Notes: generated by a model from the sequence alone, not told the origin. Positions 11,799 through 23,460 are shown, numbered from the stretch's first letter. The stretch: DNA of 64,000 bases from Siderastrea siderea (GCA_964030785.1 OZ034967.1:64614742-64678741), one strand, 5' to 3'. Made by a program: numbers and translations.

Positions 11799-11927
11799 AT
11801 CATTTCAGCATACGCGTATAGCTGTCGGATTTGTTTGTTGGAATTTTTTATTGTTTTCAAGCTTAAAAAACAATAAAAAATTCCAGAGGGCAAATTCGAC
11901 GGCTATACGCGTATGCTGCAAATGATT
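11799..11927. repeat. Long hairpin (foldback) element
   Basis: Nearly perfect palindrome centred on an AAGCTT near 11862. AATCATTTCAGCATACGCGT on the left pairs with ACGCGTATGCTGCAAATGATT on the right, and GGAATTTTTTATTGTTTT pairs with AAAACAATAAAAAATTCC. The right arm sequence recurs alone at about 33358-33415 beside the related MITE. Confidence 0.85.
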
Positions 11928-11965
11928 GCACCCTTCTCTTGAGCTGTAAGTTTTTCTTGTATTAG

Positions 11966-12558
11966 CCCTATTTAGCCTGGAGGGGGGGCACATTGTGTCC
12001 GCACTGACTTTAACGAACTATAGCTTTTAAACGGCTAGCCGAATAATCACCAAATCTCGTGACTTTTCCTAAAATTTATCAGAAAATAATTTTCCTGTGT
12101 CAATGACGTGTTTAAGATAATTGACATTTCCATAACAACCGTCTTCTCAGGAGTGTGTTTTGGCTATTTTCTGTCGTTTATCAGTCTTTTTTTTCAGTTT
12201 TTAACCTTCATTTGTAAGAAAACGATAATCCTTTGCTTTTTCTGTGCTTGTTTTGATTAAGTATGTTTCCTAGAACAAATTCATATATTTTTCGATGTCG
12301 TCATTGTCAACTGTATGACTGCAGGCTCGGGATCCAAGATAGCGGCCTCAAATTCAAAGTGGCGGGTTTGTCACGCCATTATGACGTCATGACGGGTCAT
12401 AATTGACACGTCATAATAGCAACTTGTTAAGCTAAGGACGTATTAAAAACGTGCCAAGTTTCAAGAACGTTAATACTTTTTGAGATCTGTAGGGAGGGGC
12501 ACTTTGTGCCCTCTTCCCCCAGGCTCAGAAACCCAAAAAAAGCCCAGGCCAAATAGGG
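11966..12558. mobile_element. TTAA-type MITE, copy 1
   Basis: Termini CCCTATTTAGCCTGG and CCAGGCCAAATAGGG are inverted repeats. Flanks TTAG and TCAA look like a decayed TTAA target duplication. It is homologous throughout to 33447-33969, where the TTAA is intact. CCC-starting ends with TTAA sites are typical of piggyBac-mobilised elements, and no transposase is encoded. Confidence 0.85.
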
Positions 12559-14329
12559 TCAATAAAAAAGGTATTTATTGATGATTATTCCTACAAAGCG
12601 ACTAATTAATTATTCGTTTCACTCGTTCTGTTCTCTAGCCTCTGACCATGCTTGCATGGTTTCATGAAGATGAGCAATATCGAAACCTGTTGTTTAAAAG
12701 CAAAACAATCTGTTGGATAAACGTAAGCAAATATAGGAAAAAACTTAGCCAGAGGTATAGAACGGCACAGCCCGATACAACAGCTTTCTGCCTTTTCTTC
12801 ACGTTCCGACCTATGTCAGGAAATGAAACATTTATTTTTTCCCAAACAATGCGATTTACAAAGATAATTGTGAAAGTCCGTTATTTTTCTTTACGCTAGT
12901 ATTCTCATTCTTATCCCTTCCTCAGGCATGTACCATTCTGCACATTTAACAAGGTGTTTGTCAAATAACATTTATGTTCGTGATTGCTTGCACGTCAGTT
13001 TAATTACGCATATCTAACAGTATTCAAAACTGGATGCAGAATTTCAGTAAATTTTCAAAAACATTCAAGAATTACAATTCATTTAATGAACAGAAGCAGG
13101 GCCAACAGTGCAACCTCCGCTTCGAACAGTATTGGATGGGACCAGGGAATGCTATATCCCACTGAGAGCGAAGCAAACCCCAGACTTTAGATAAACTAGT
13201 AGTAATCAAAGATTAAGAGAGTGCGTTCGATTGGTTGCATTATATCAGACAGCCAACACGTACCTCCAGTTCCCAAGTTGTCACCAAGGAGATGAAAGCC
13301 TTTGAGTCCTTTGCCTTCCCCTAAGTGAAATCATGGCTCTGAGCTCGGGTTTACATATTGTTTTCACTGAGAATTATTGTGAAAAGATTTGACCACAGTC
13401 CAAACATTTTCTGCTGACGACAAGTGTCCTTGAATATGTGCTGACAATGTGTTTCAGTCAGTGGAACAGCGAGTGCCCAACTCAGCTATTGTCACTTACC
13501 TGGTTAGCAAGCAAAACATGTACTAACAGAGGGCCTGAAACTAAATTTCCAGCGATCTTTGATTGCCCATTTACAAGAGCAAATTCACACGACAAATGTT
13601 CTATGACAAATGAAACTGGCAAGCAAGTTTAAGAATCAAAGACATTTGTAGCAAAACAAAGTGACAAAATTTTCTCGTCTACATGAGCAAATAAGGTTTG
13701 CCATAGAAAATTTCCCGGTGTGCATAAGGCTTTGGGCTCTACAACATCACAGTCTGGCATCTCAACATACCAAAAAACTGGAATCAATTCACTTATAAAC
13801 CCTTTGGTGGCTTGTGCACGACTTTACATCAATGAATTTGCCAGTGATATGTTTTTAAAATGTCCATCAAGGTATGCAGATTAACAAGAAAAATTCAAGC
13901 ACTGCATCACAACGATTAATTAGTATCAAAGAAGCATTTTGATGTCTTTGCTGACAAATTGATTCACCCGCTTAAAATTTTAGTCTTTTTGTCTTGAAGC
14001 CAGCGTTTTATGAAATGTGTCAGGAGTACCGAACGACAAACTTTTCATATTTGAAAGTTTTTTCGCCCAAACGATCCCTGGGCATTCGCAAAGACATTTA
14101 CGGTTAATATTTAACTACCGTGGGAAAAAACCAGACGTTCTACAGAGCCAGATAGCAAAGGATTAACACTTTTAGTAGCCAGCCAGGATCCATTTTACGA
14201 CTCATTTTGCCAGCCAGGGAAGTTTAAAAATCATATAATTTTCCCAGCATTTTTTACGCCGCAGTTTTTACCAGCTAGGATATTACTTCGCTTATCATAC
14301 CTCCAATAAATAAATAATTAATTAATTAA
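12559..14329. other. Non-coding; part of the upstream block of receptor B
   Basis: A segment at 12840-13000 (GCGATTTACAAAGATAAT ...) is repeated at 21700-21860. GTGCAACCTCCGCTTCG near 13108 matches the receptor C upstream region near 25938. No conserved reading frame or known protein motif is present. It appears to be duplicated intergenic or intronic DNA. Confidence 0.5.
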
Positions 14330-14337
14330 ATAATAAC

Positions 14338-14370
<33 letters not shown>
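14330..14370. repeat. (AAT)n microsatellite
   Basis: Uninterrupted AAT triplets after an AATAACAAT lead-in. Confidence 0.9.
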
Positions 14371-14912
14371 CTAAGGTTGCAGTTGCTAACAGATACCTCC
14401 AGACATTTATTTAAGAGAAAGTAATCAATGAGGTAATCAATTAAACCTTAAGTTGCTGCAATTTTTCTTACCTTAAGATGGAAAGCCGCTAAACTCACCA
14501 GTAGAATACCTTCCTTGGTATGGGTCTTGGCTTGAACTTAATCTCCGAATAGCTTGTCTTTTGAGGTTACGGTCATAAACAGAAATATTACAGCAATATA
14601 AGGTACCCCTTTAATATGATGGTCGAATTTTATACCATGACTTTCCGTCTGAGCGAAAAGTTTATCAACCAGTGACCGAAGCCACCTCCCCATATTTCCC
14701 AGTGCAGTAATGGGAGCCTTGCACTATGGCCTACAGAAAATGTTTTGTAAATAAGTCACTGGACTTCAACTCCAATTCGCTATACTAGCAGGCGCAGTCT
14801 GTTTTCAGTTGTACCCAAAAGAAAATTTTTTAATACCTCCTACCTGCTATTAATATTCACATGTGACCACTTAATCCGGCGTTTCCGAACACCACCCAAA
14901 CGGGACACAAAA
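14371..14912. other. No recognised feature
   Basis: No open frame, repeat or RNA gene that I can support. Confidence 0.4.
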
Positions 14913-14913
14913 T

Positions 14914-15650
14914 TATATCGAATCGTCGAAGGTTAAATTTCGAACTTAAGCTTACAACAATTCACTGCAATTGCTCGCAAACACACCAAGTATCTCTACC
15001 CAGTAGTTCACAAAACCTCGCTACAAAGTGTGCAAGCAAAAAAAAAAAAAAAGAACTATATCGAATCGTCGATGGTTAAATTTCGAACTAAAGCTTACAA
15101 CAATTCACTGCAAGTGCTCGCAAACACACCAAGTATCTCTACCCAGTAGTTCACAAAACCTCGCTGCAAAGTGTGCAAGCAAAAAAAGAAAAGAACTATA
15201 TCGAATCCTCGATCGTCAAATTTCGAACTTAAGCTTACAACAATTCACTGCAAGTGCTCGCAAACACACCGAGTGTCTCTACAGGGCGATTTAGACGGTA
15301 CGATTTTGCCTACGATTATCGCATGCGACACGCTTACGCCATGACTTACGACCCGAATCGCGACGTGTAAATCAACCTACATCATCCTTACGACAGACGC
15401 ACGCAGCACGAAAAATGTCGTAGGATTTTGATACATGTTTGAAAACCCTACGACAGTCGTAGCCACAATTAAAATGTTAGAATGACGAGTTGTATACGAT
15501 CTTTGCTTGACTCGAGCAGCGTGCACTACAAAAGTCGCCTACGACAGTCTTAAGCAAAAATCGTACCGTCTAAATCGCCCCTACCCAGTAGTTCACAAAA
15601 CCTCGCTGCAAAGTGTGCAAGCCAAAAAAAAAACTGAAAGAAAGCGAATC
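14914..15650 (+). repeat. Tandem repeat, unit about 141 bp, three-plus copies
   Basis: Units start at TATATCGAATCG (14914, 15057) and TATATCGAATCC (15197). They run through CAAACACACC, CCCAGTAGTTCACAAAACC and an A-rich tail (AAGTGTGCAAGC plus As). The third unit is interrupted by the MITE at 15283-15581 and resumes after it. A fourth begins near 15635 and decays. The A-rich ends of each unit suggest tandem copies of a small retroposed sequence, but this is inference. Confidence 0.85.
15283..15581. mobile_element. 299-bp MITE with 3-bp target duplication
   Basis: Ends AGGGCGATTTAGACGGTACG and CGTACCGTCTAAATCGCCCC are inverted repeats of about 25 bp. TAC is present on both sides (15280-15282 and 15582-15584) but only once in the uninterrupted neighbouring repeat units (CTCTACCCAG), which proves the insertion and its duplication. 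Three-base duplications are typical of PIF/Harbinger elements, though their usual site is TWA. No coding capacity is seen. Confidence 0.9.
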
Positions 15651-17166
15651 CACGATCGTCCACCCGGTAGTTTTCCTATGTTTCCGTCTTCTGCAAATCC
15701 TAGTCCAGTTCTTTGACTGAACGAACTGAGAACGTCGGGCTTTTTCCGATTTTGCAAAATCTAAGTTCTAATGCCCGTGCTAACGTTAATTTTGCCGAGT
15801 TTACCTCACGCGCGACAAACGCGTGAGATGTTACTCCGGGTCACCGAATTCGCGCGCGCTCACTGACTACAGATGAACGAAATAAACTGGTCGCAATACC
15901 TAGCGATTTGAACGGGTGTATAAAAACGGAAATCGATATTGTTTAATTTCGTAAATTCAAATGCACAATGACCTAGGTAGATCTGTTACTTGGCTTTTCA
16001 ATTCAGCTGAAATTCAGTGGTCTGTGAATTTAGCGGTCGAATATATAACTGCTCTTACTTTACAAACTGAATTACATTAACGAATTTTTACTGCCGAGAT
16101 AACGCTGTCCACTAACGACATTTACGTTCATGTTAAAAGGTCCCTACTCACGATTCTGAAGACTTTAAACGATACCACTCCTGAGATACTGCTCTAGATT
16201 GTGTTTGAGAAATGCCGCTGCGACTATTCCCAGCGCTGGATCAACAAGAAAAGCATTGAATTCATTTTTTGAAAGCTTCTAAATGGAAAACCACATAATC
16301 ACCCCTCTAACACTGAGACCTTACCCACTTACCTCCCAAAACAGCAGAAATAACAAAAACCGATCATGTTTTCCAATTCTGTGTCCAGTAATTTGTAGAT
16401 CGAGTACTTGTTAACGGTCAACCGCCGACAAACTGCTCATTGACAAAATACTGCAGCTGTGACACTTGATCGGTGTCTGTTTTGCGTCTTTTTAAGTTTA
16501 CACTAAAACAAATTTTTAACCAGAAAACGACTAAATATTTCACTAATTAATCAAAACACGAACACGTGGCGTGACATGTTGTCGTTTGCCAGCCACAGTA
16601 AGTGACAATTTGTCAGGCCAGCCGGAAGAGTTAAATTTTTTCCAGCCAGAGCGTAAGATGGGCCACAGTCCCCAGCGAGCTTTCGCTACCAGTAAATTCC
16701 CAGCAAGATTTCAATGCCGGTTAAAAATTTGCCAGCCAGCTCAAGAATAGCCTGAAGAGCGGCTATTTTCTGGAGCGGTTCCGTTGGGCACTCCTGGTGT
16801 ATCGCTTGCCGGTGTATTGAAGAACGTTCTTCCGAGAACATTCGTCTCAGCGAGATTAATTGTTGAGTCAAGCTTCCCGGGTTTTCCGTGGAGATTACTT
16901 GCAGGGTGGCTTGGTAAACCAAAATCTCCTTTTCTGTTTATTAAAGAATTTTATTGTTAATCTATCTGGATTCTAGGAAGGTAATTCTTTGGTCTTGTTC
17001 GCTGGACTTTTTGTCTGCGAGAAGCGAAGCACAGCACGACACGTCCTCGCTCTTTAAAAGGCGTGACCAATCCACGTAACGCATTACTTATATTTGTATT
17101 ATCTTTAAGATAATATTAATTTAGTAAGAAAAAATATTAAAGTTCATTTAATTTAAATCCTTACAG
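15651..17166. other. Upstream flank of receptor B; no gene recognised
   Basis: CpG-containing sequence near 15790-15860, then ordinary AT-rich DNA. The stretch ends at TTACAG (17161-17166), the acceptor immediately before the start of receptor B. A 78-codon frame at 16922-16686 has no recognisable motif. Confidence 0.5.
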
Positions 17167-17171
17167 AAAAA

Positions 17172-18892
17172 ATGACTGCCAACGAAACCGTTAGTTGTGA
17201 TGTTCCTGGCTGGGTTGGAATTCCGATAAGAAACGACTCAGCTGCTCTTATCAATGAAGCACTCGTGGTAGCAGTGAACATTCCCTTCTGTATTTTTGCA
17301 TCTCTTAGCAACCTGGCCATCATCGTCACGATCATCAAAACACCTTCACTGCAGAGACCGTGTAACATCCTGCTGTGTAGCTTGGCCGCCACTGACTGCC
17401 TGACGGGTATTACTGCTCAGCCAATCTTTGTCGCTCTACGATTGGTCCTTTACCATGACGCCTCTGCATTCAGTTGTCAATACATGCTATATAAGGCTTT
17501 TTATGTCATCATTATGCTGACGTCTGGATGGTCTTTTGCCTTTCTGACTGTTATCAGCTTTGATCGTCATTATGCTTTGTCCAGACCACTTGTGTATCGC
17601 ACGAATGTGACCAACAAAGGTAACATTTTTTGGTTTAGAATACGCTGTAAGTTCCATATGTAATGCGATGTGATGTGAGGTGATGTAATGTGGTAGCGTG
17701 ATGTGGTGTCGTGTCATGAGACGTGATGTAATGAGGCACAGTGTCATGTGGTTTGATGTGATATCTTGTGAGGTCTTGTGATGTGGTGTGGTGCAGTGTT
17801 GTGCAATGCGGTGTAATGTAATGCTACGTGGTGTGGTGTAATGTACCGAGATGTATTTTATGCACATGACATAACACAGAAGTGTTAGTTCCGTTTGTGA
17901 TGTGTGAATGTGATGTGCTAATGTCAAGTGATATGAATGTGACGTGATGTGATGTGATGCGATGTTATATATTGTAATGTCACGTATCGTCACTGCATGC
18001 AATGTCATGTCCTGTGCTGCAATTTGATGTGCTGTGCCGCGATGTGACGGGAAGTGACGTAATGTGATGTGATGTGGTGAGATGAGATGTGGAAATCCCA
18101 AGAGCAGCTGGTTGTTCTTTCACTACATCTGTGTTTGTTTACTCGTTCTGTGTCAGAAAATGCTGAGCGTGTGCAACATGTGATCTGTGGTTGCGCCTCC
18201 TGGTCGTTGTCTTTAGCTCATGGGTTTGATTCCCGTCGGGGATCAGAGTTTTGTTTGTCTCACGCTCTTGACAATGACAAGGAAGACCAAAGGAGGCCAC
18301 CAGAGCCTAAGCAGACGATGGGGGTGGTACTGAGGACCAGAATTGGTTCTTCGCTTAACGTCAGAAGAGTAGCACCAATAGTCAAGTCGTTATATTTCCA
18401 GGCAGTAATCGGTGTGTGTCTATTTCCTTTTTAGGGGTGCTTAAGGTGATTGCCTTGACCGCGGTGAGCTGGGTTTTGTTAACAGGCTTAGTTCAGTTTG
18501 TGCTCTCCACTGGCGCGGGAAAGATTTTTGGCATCACCCTGATGATTATCTTTATAGCAGTGCCAACTGTCAATCACGTAAGAATGTTCTTCGCCATTCG
18601 CCGTCATAAAACCTTCGCAGCAGGCGCTAGTGTGCCATCACATCTGACAGTGGTGTTAAGAAGAGAGAAAAAAGTGGCTCTGGACATGGCTGTTATTAGC
18701 TTGGTTCTTTTGCTGTCGCTTTTGCCACAGCTAATAAACAAAATCATCGAAGCTAAGTGGCCAAAGCTGTACATTTTTTTGCAACCGTGGACACTAACAA
18801 TGGTGTTTCTAATCTCTTCCTTAAATCCTATAATTTACATGCTGAGAAACAAAGCACTTAGAACTGGGATGAAGTCCGTGTTGTTTGGGTGA
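17172..18892 (+). CDS. Receptor B: class A (rhodopsin-like) GPCR
   Basis: Exon 1 is 17172-17619 and exon 2 is 18435-18892. The join lies inside a Gly codon (phase 1; ...TNKG|VLKV), giving 301 residues. A sequon (NET) lies at the N-terminus. TM1 spans about 32-54 (N47), TM2 about 66-90 (LAATD, D75), TM3 about 107-131 ending in DRH, TM4 about 152-174 (W162), TM5 about 180-204 (P193), TM6 about 230-252 and TM7 about 262-285 with NPIIY at 280-284. The tail after helix 8 is very short. The second extracellular loop is only about eight residues with no cysteine, so the usual TM3-ECL2 disulfide cannot form. The CWxP motif is reduced to SLLP. By family it should signal through G proteins at the plasma membrane. 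The ligand is unknown; melanocortin-, adenosine- or amine-receptor relatedness cannot be separated by eye. The ATG follows an acceptor by 5 nt, implying a 5' UTR intron. Confidence 0.9.
17650..18095 (+). repeat. Intronic GTGAT-type minisatellite, receptor B
   Basis: Fills most of the 815-bp intron of B. The plus strand is almost devoid of C. On the minus strand the array keeps a long His/Thr/Ser-rich open frame (ITSHHI-like repeats) purely because of its composition. It aligns end to end with 22215-22500 and with 4910-5160. Confidence 0.9.
18120..18400 (+). repeat. tRNA-like (SINE-type) segment in intron of B
   Basis: Homologous to 5480-5760. The B-box-like GGGTTTGATTCCCGTC is well preserved and the A-box region is degraded. 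It precedes exon 2 of B by only a few tens of bases and is absent from C and D. Confidence 0.4.
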
Positions 18893-18959
18893 ATAAATGG
18901 CAGTGTAGTTGAATTTGTTTCTTATAAGCTGTTCCTTGGTTTTTGAGTTATGGGACTAC

Positions 18960-19400
18960 CAATATTCACTTATTCATCCAACCAAATTCAAAGTAGGGGA
19001 ACGTGCCCGTAGGGGATCGTGCCCGTGATCTAGTTTGCTGACTCCCGGAGTCAGCAAGTTTAATTTTAATGGCAGAAACATATACATTTCCTGTTCGTTA
19101 TATTTGTAATGCGCATTTGATCAAGTATTTATGTTAATTTGCGCAATATTAAGTAATAAATATTATTATTATTATTATTATTATTATCAACTTTTTAGCG
19201 ATTATTATTCAATTATTGGATTACCAGATTAGCTACTAATAGTTTATTAGATTAGTATGATTAGTATTAGATTTTTATAGCACTATAAGATTTTTTCAAT
19301 CTTAATTTTAGTATTTATTTTGTGTCCCCAAATTGGTATGGGATTTTTCCAGACTATATGGTATTGACACGTAAATAAAGTTTCCATCTATCTATTAATG
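18960..19400. repeat. (ATT)n microsatellite and LINE-like 3' tail
   Basis: An ATT run spans about 19158-19188. ACACGTAAATAAAGTTTCCATCTATCTATT near 19368-19396 (quoted in parts: GTAAATAAAGTTTCC then ATCTATCTAT) resembles a non-LTR element 3' end with a polyadenylation signal and a short microsatellite tail. Confidence 0.5.
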
Positions 19401-19789
19401 ACATTATGGAGTAAAGTGGTGCAAGAGTCTCTGTTTTATAAGACAGCGTTTCCTTAATTCCTTCTTAAGCGAAACTTAACATGTTTGTGAGGGAATAAGG
19501 GAAACATTTAACCCTAACCCTAAACGGAAACGTCGTGTTACAAATCAGAGTCTTTTGCACAATTTTACACCATGATTTTTTTGTCATTCCTTTTATTCTG
19601 ACTCGATATCAACGACTGTTTTGGTTGCTTACAAGACATATATTCTTATTGTAATATAGTAGTTTTATCCATATATATCTATTTTTGTATCCACATTTCT
19701 CTATATCTAGATTTTATGTCTGTATTCATACTATTTATTCTTTTTTGTGGATTTCAATTGTTTGATTGTTTGACTTGTTCACTATTCTG
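19401..19789. other. No recognised feature
   Basis: AT-rich DNA containing two telomere-like AACCCT units near 19510. No gene seen. Confidence 0.4.
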
Positions 19790-19955
19790 TTTGATTGTTT
19801 AGTTATATATTTGAAGGCCACAATATTATCAGTTCATTTCCACTATTATGGGCTTACCCTCTTTAAATTCAGGCTTTATTCATTCATTCATTCATTCATT
19901 CATTCATTCATTCATTCATTCATTCATTCATTCATTCATTCATTCATTCATTCTT
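19790..19955 (+). mobile_element. LINE 3' end with (ATTC)n tail
   Basis: GGCCACAATATTATC followed by TTACCCTCTTTAAATTCAGG and then more than 70 bp of CATT repeats. The same arrangement (GGCCACAAGTTTATTAG, GTACCCTCTTGAAATAAAGG) is at 29950-30005. This order is typical of L2/CR1-type LINE 3' ends, which terminate in short tandem repeats. The Ser-Phe-Ile-His repeat frame over it is not a protein. Confidence 0.65.
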
Positions 19956-19959
19956 TCAT

Positions 19960-20915
19960 GTCAGTAACTTGAGTCCAGCTTTTATATGTTTGAAACGAGC
20001 AAGCAAGCAAGCAAACCTGCAACAGGAGTGTCAGTAAAACGCCGACTCGGGGTCGACTGGTTACTTGTCACCATATGTGTCACGATGGTCGGCTGTGATT
20101 GGTGGTTTCCATTCTCGTTGTTCCGGTGAGAAGTTGTTTCCTTAAGGGTAACCATCGTGATACATACGGGTGAAGCGATGTCAGTCGACCTCATCGCCTG
20201 TAAGCAGTCGAAACGTCGTGAACTACAACTCAAGTGACCACATAGTCAGAAAAACGACTACACACGCTATACGTCATTTACCACAATGGACAACGAAGGG
20301 TTGTCCAATTAATACACCCACACCGTAACAGACCGTGAGCCTAAGGTTTCGATGAGTTCATTTCGTTCGGACGGTGAACCTCACAGACGCCTCGTTTAGT
20401 AGAGTTCACGGTCCGTAAATGGCAGGCGACCTTGGCGTTTGTGCTGATCCCGGTGTGAATCTTTTTCCGGGATTGCAGGGGTAAAAGGCATTTAACTGCC
20501 TTCGAGCGGGCAGCCCACTGACTTTTCGTTTGGGGAACTTTGAGAATGAGCAATGGACCTATTACGAGTACCTCGCTCGCTTTGTCTTGCCTTCGACATT
20601 CCGCTAATAGAACCCTGTTATCCGTTTGGGCGAGGCAAAAATCTAAGACAAAAATTCATATTTCAAATCGGCACACTAAATCCCCACGGTGTCAACGAAC
20701 GATTTTCATGAAATGAGTGGAACGCTTTTAATTCAACGGATTTATTCATGTTCCTACCAATACCGTGGCTCCACCACTCTCCATTTAAACCAATAGCAAC
20801 CCACAACTCCTTGATTCGCTCTGACCAAGGGCTAACGCTCGAAAAGTCAACTTTCAATCTCTTTACGATGGCCAATTTACCTCATCAAATCAGTAAAGAA
20901 CGCTGCTGGTTAGCA
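19960..20915. other. No recognised feature
   Basis: Contains a short AAGC repeat near 20000 and GTAAAACGCCGACTCGG near 20035, which resembles part of the pair of repeats at 30113-30705. No convincing coding region. Confidence 0.4.
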
Positions 20916-21522
20916 TTAACCTCGGACGTACAAGCAAAGTCCCCCCCCCCCCCCCCCCCCCACGTGGTACAAGGAGAGGGGTTGATGGAATAGCCCCCTT
21001 GGGTTTTCGTTATGTTGCAATATTTCGAAAAGATTTCACCTTTAGTAAAAAGCCTGTGATGTGCTCTACAAGATGAGGTACATATTATGGGATACCGCAC
21101 TGCTGGGGACCTGTGACGTCATCCAAGATGGCGTCATTTTGGGCGCCATCTTCAATTTTACCGAAAATTAGAAAGTGTCAAAAAACTTGAAAATTGGAAA
21201 GTTTGGATTCTGGGCATGTACAATATGACATAATTAAACATTTTGCTGCTTTTTTTTGGCCCTTTTTGCATTTTTCAGCTAAAAAGGGTAAAAAACACGC
21301 ATTTTTCATCAAAAATGGCTCGACCACCTGCTACCTATTACGTTATATCTCGTAACCATAGCAATTGATTCTCACCAAACCTGTGTCAAAATGTGTTTAA
21401 GGGATATGTGCACAGCTACTGAAAACAACAAGTCTAGATAATGATTTGTCTTGGAAAAATTCAAGAAAACCCTTATCGGAAGGTGGCATCTACCACCCCT
21501 CCCTTGTACGCCCGAGGGTTAA
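20916..21522 (+). mobile_element. 600-bp MITE, copy 1
   Basis: Starts TTAACCTCGGACGTACAAGC and ends CTTGTACGCCCGAGGGTTAA, which are inverted termini of about 20 bp. The whole element is the reverse complement of 47403-47999: both have the CATCTTGTAG/CTACAAGATG, ATGACGTCA and CCAAGATGGCG landmarks and a poly-C/poly-G tract near one end. No protein is encoded. The poly-C run (about 20941-20960) is part of it. Confidence 0.85.
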
Positions 21523-22200
21523 GTGATAAACTATTATACTGAAAGAGTCGATCAAAGAAACAGATAGATATTTTACTTGCCTAGAGGTCAGTGCAGCAAG
21601 AGACTCAGCAAGAGGTCTCAAGTACAGCGATGCAACGGGGTGCAATATTTTCCGTTTGTACCGGCCTATTTTGGGAACTGGAATGTTATGTTAGCTAGTA
21701 ATTTTGCGATTTACAAAGATAATAGTGAAAGAACATTTTCCAAAATGTAATTCGTTTACGTTCGCTTTCTCACTCTCGTCCCTTCTCTCAGACCTTCGCC
21801 AGGTCTGCATCTGACCATTTGACATTATTTACAACGGGTGTTTGTGAAGTATGTTTGTGATGTATTTAAAGTGGCACGGGGACCAGAATTTTGATATTCC
21901 ATATTTTTACATTTTCGAAAATAGTCTGTGGTTCTTAGCCACCATGTCAAATTTCAACTCATTACGACGACTGGAAGTCGGTTTTTTCGGACGGTCTTTG
22001 TCCAGATTTTACGGTCGCCATTACTGGCCCTTGTTCCGGAAGCTGGCTTGCGAATTAGCGGAAGTGACGTTAAAGGCTTACCTCAAACCTAGTACATTCA
22101 CATGGTTATTTGCCGCGAGAAATTTAACTGTCGTCGACGGAAGATTTCCTGCCAACTGTTCGTTGCACCGCCTTGAAATTTTCGTTGCAACAGCAGTTAT
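21523..22200. other. Duplicated non-coding DNA, unrecognised
   Basis: 21700-21860 repeats 12840-13000. A 126-codon frame (21851-22231) has no motif I recognise and runs into the minisatellite, so I do not call it a gene. Confidence 0.4.
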
Positions 22201-22500
22201 GACGGGTATTACTTGTGGTGTGGATTCATGAGACGTGATATGGTGAGGCGCAGTGTAATGTGGTGTGATATGATATCATATGCGGTCGTGTGATGTGGTA
22301 TGGTGTGGCGTTGTGCAGTGCGGTGTAATATAATACGATGCGGTGTGGTGTAATGTAACGTGATGTATTTTATGCACATGCAAAAATGTTAGTTCCGTTT
22401 TTGGTGTGTGAATGTGATGTGTTAATGTCAAGGTGTGTGAATTTGACGTGACGTGACGTGATGCGATGGGATGTGATGTTATATATTGTAATGTCACGTA
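22201..22500 (+). repeat. Displaced GTGAT minisatellite copied from a receptor B-type intron
   Basis: Aligns linearly with 17705-17992 of receptor B, including TGTATTTTATGCACATG, GTTAGTTCCGTTT and TTATATATTGTAATGTCACG. It begins directly after TGACGGGTATTACT, a 14-bp match to exon 1 of receptor B (TM2 region), and ends directly at exon 1 fragment G. Confidence 0.85.
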
Positions 22501-22501
22501 T

Positions 22502-22804
22502 CACGAATTTTTGCATTTCTTAGTAACCTGGCCATCATCGTCGAGATCATCAAAACACATTCACTGCACAGACTGTGTGACAGCCTGCTGTGTAACCTGG
22601 CCTGCTTGACGGGTATCGCTGCTCAGCCAATCTTTGTCGCTCCACAATTGGCCCTTTACCACGCTTACGCTACATGCAGTTATCAATACAAACTATATAT
22701 AGCTTTTTATGTCACCATTATGCTGACATCTGGATAGTCTTTTGTGTTTCTTATATTACTGTTGTCAGCTCTTAAGACCACTCACGCGAAAGTAACCAAC
22801 AAAG
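22502..22804 (+). pseudogene. Receptor G: GPCR exon 1 fragment
   Basis: Starts inside TM1 (TTTGCATTTCTTAGTAACC, frame FAFLSNLAII) and runs to the exon 1 donor region (ACCAACAAAGG). It is closest to receptor C. Lesions include loss of part of the LAATDC codons, a TGG-to-TAG stop in the SGW motif and deletion of the DRH segment and its surroundings. There is no start codon, no exon 2 and no intact frame, so it is non-functional. It is fused at its left edge to a B-type intron repeat. Confidence 0.9.
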
Positions 22805-23404
22805 GTTTTTTCTTTCTTTTTTTGATGCTTAGCACGTTTACAAAGGATTCGCTGAAAGTAACCTTGGAGATTTTCATAGTCATTTTATTTGACTCAAAAG
22901 AAAGTTGGAAATTTATGTGGGAATTCCCATTGCCAATTTTCATGCTCTGTTGAGTTACGGGCAGGATCGTGTTAACTCGATGAATATGTAACCATAAAGT
23001 GTTCAAAACAAATTGTCGTGGGCTTGGAAATGTTTCCAAAATATGTTCTAAATTGTTACATTAATTTAAATTTCTGTCAGTAAAGAAGAAACTTCTGATT
23101 TTCTTTGAATTTTTTCTGAGAAAACATTAAGCCATGAAAAAAAAAAACTTCCAACCATAGTATAAAACGTAGAAAACTGGTAATTTTAAAATCAATTAAG
23201 GGCATTTGTGTCACACTGGTTTTGACAAAAAGTTGGCAATGATAGCGCATAATTTGTCAGCCAGTGACAGCAATAGTGCTACTCGGGAAATTTAGGTCCA
23301 TTTCTGGCGCTTTTTAACCACAAATATCGAATTTGTGCTAGTTCAAAAGTTTCGGTTTCCAATATCCTGTGAGGTCTTAGAACTTGTTGTATCGGTTTAT
23401 CACA

Positions 23405-23460
23405 GCATTTTACAGCTTTGAAACGGCCAAAGCCTTGTATATTGGAAAGGTAAGAATTAT
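23405..23460 (+). promoter_or_regulatory. Candidate non-coding 5' exon end with splice donor (block II)
   Basis: GGAAAG|GTAAGAA with the GT at 23450. The preceding CGGTTTATCACAGCATTTTA is shared with block III. Spliced to the acceptor at 27130-27131 it would remove an intron of about 3.7 kb, almost the same length as for D. Confidence 0.5.

Noticed and set aside
11799..11927. Rho-independent-terminator-like or microRNA precursor hairpin
   Set aside because: The stem is too long and too perfect for a microRNA and it recurs beside a MITE; a foldback element is the simpler reading.
14914..15650. CRISPR-like tandem array
   Set aside because: Units are about 141 bp, directly adjacent without unique spacers, and the DNA is animal.
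17487..18101. 204-codon His/Thr-rich minus-strand frame across the receptor B intron
   Set aside because: It runs antisense to exon 1 and through the minisatellite. Its residues follow from the repeat composition, and similar frames occur only where the array occurs.
19508..19526. Telomere-like AACCCT units
   Set aside because: Only about two units in ordinary sequence; too short to be an interstitial telomere.
19766..19972. Frame with Ser-Phe-Ile-His repeats
   Set aside because: Translation of a CATT microsatellite at a LINE end.
21851..22231. 126-codon frame
   Set aside because: No recognisable motif, no splice partner, and its end lies inside the receptor-derived repeat.
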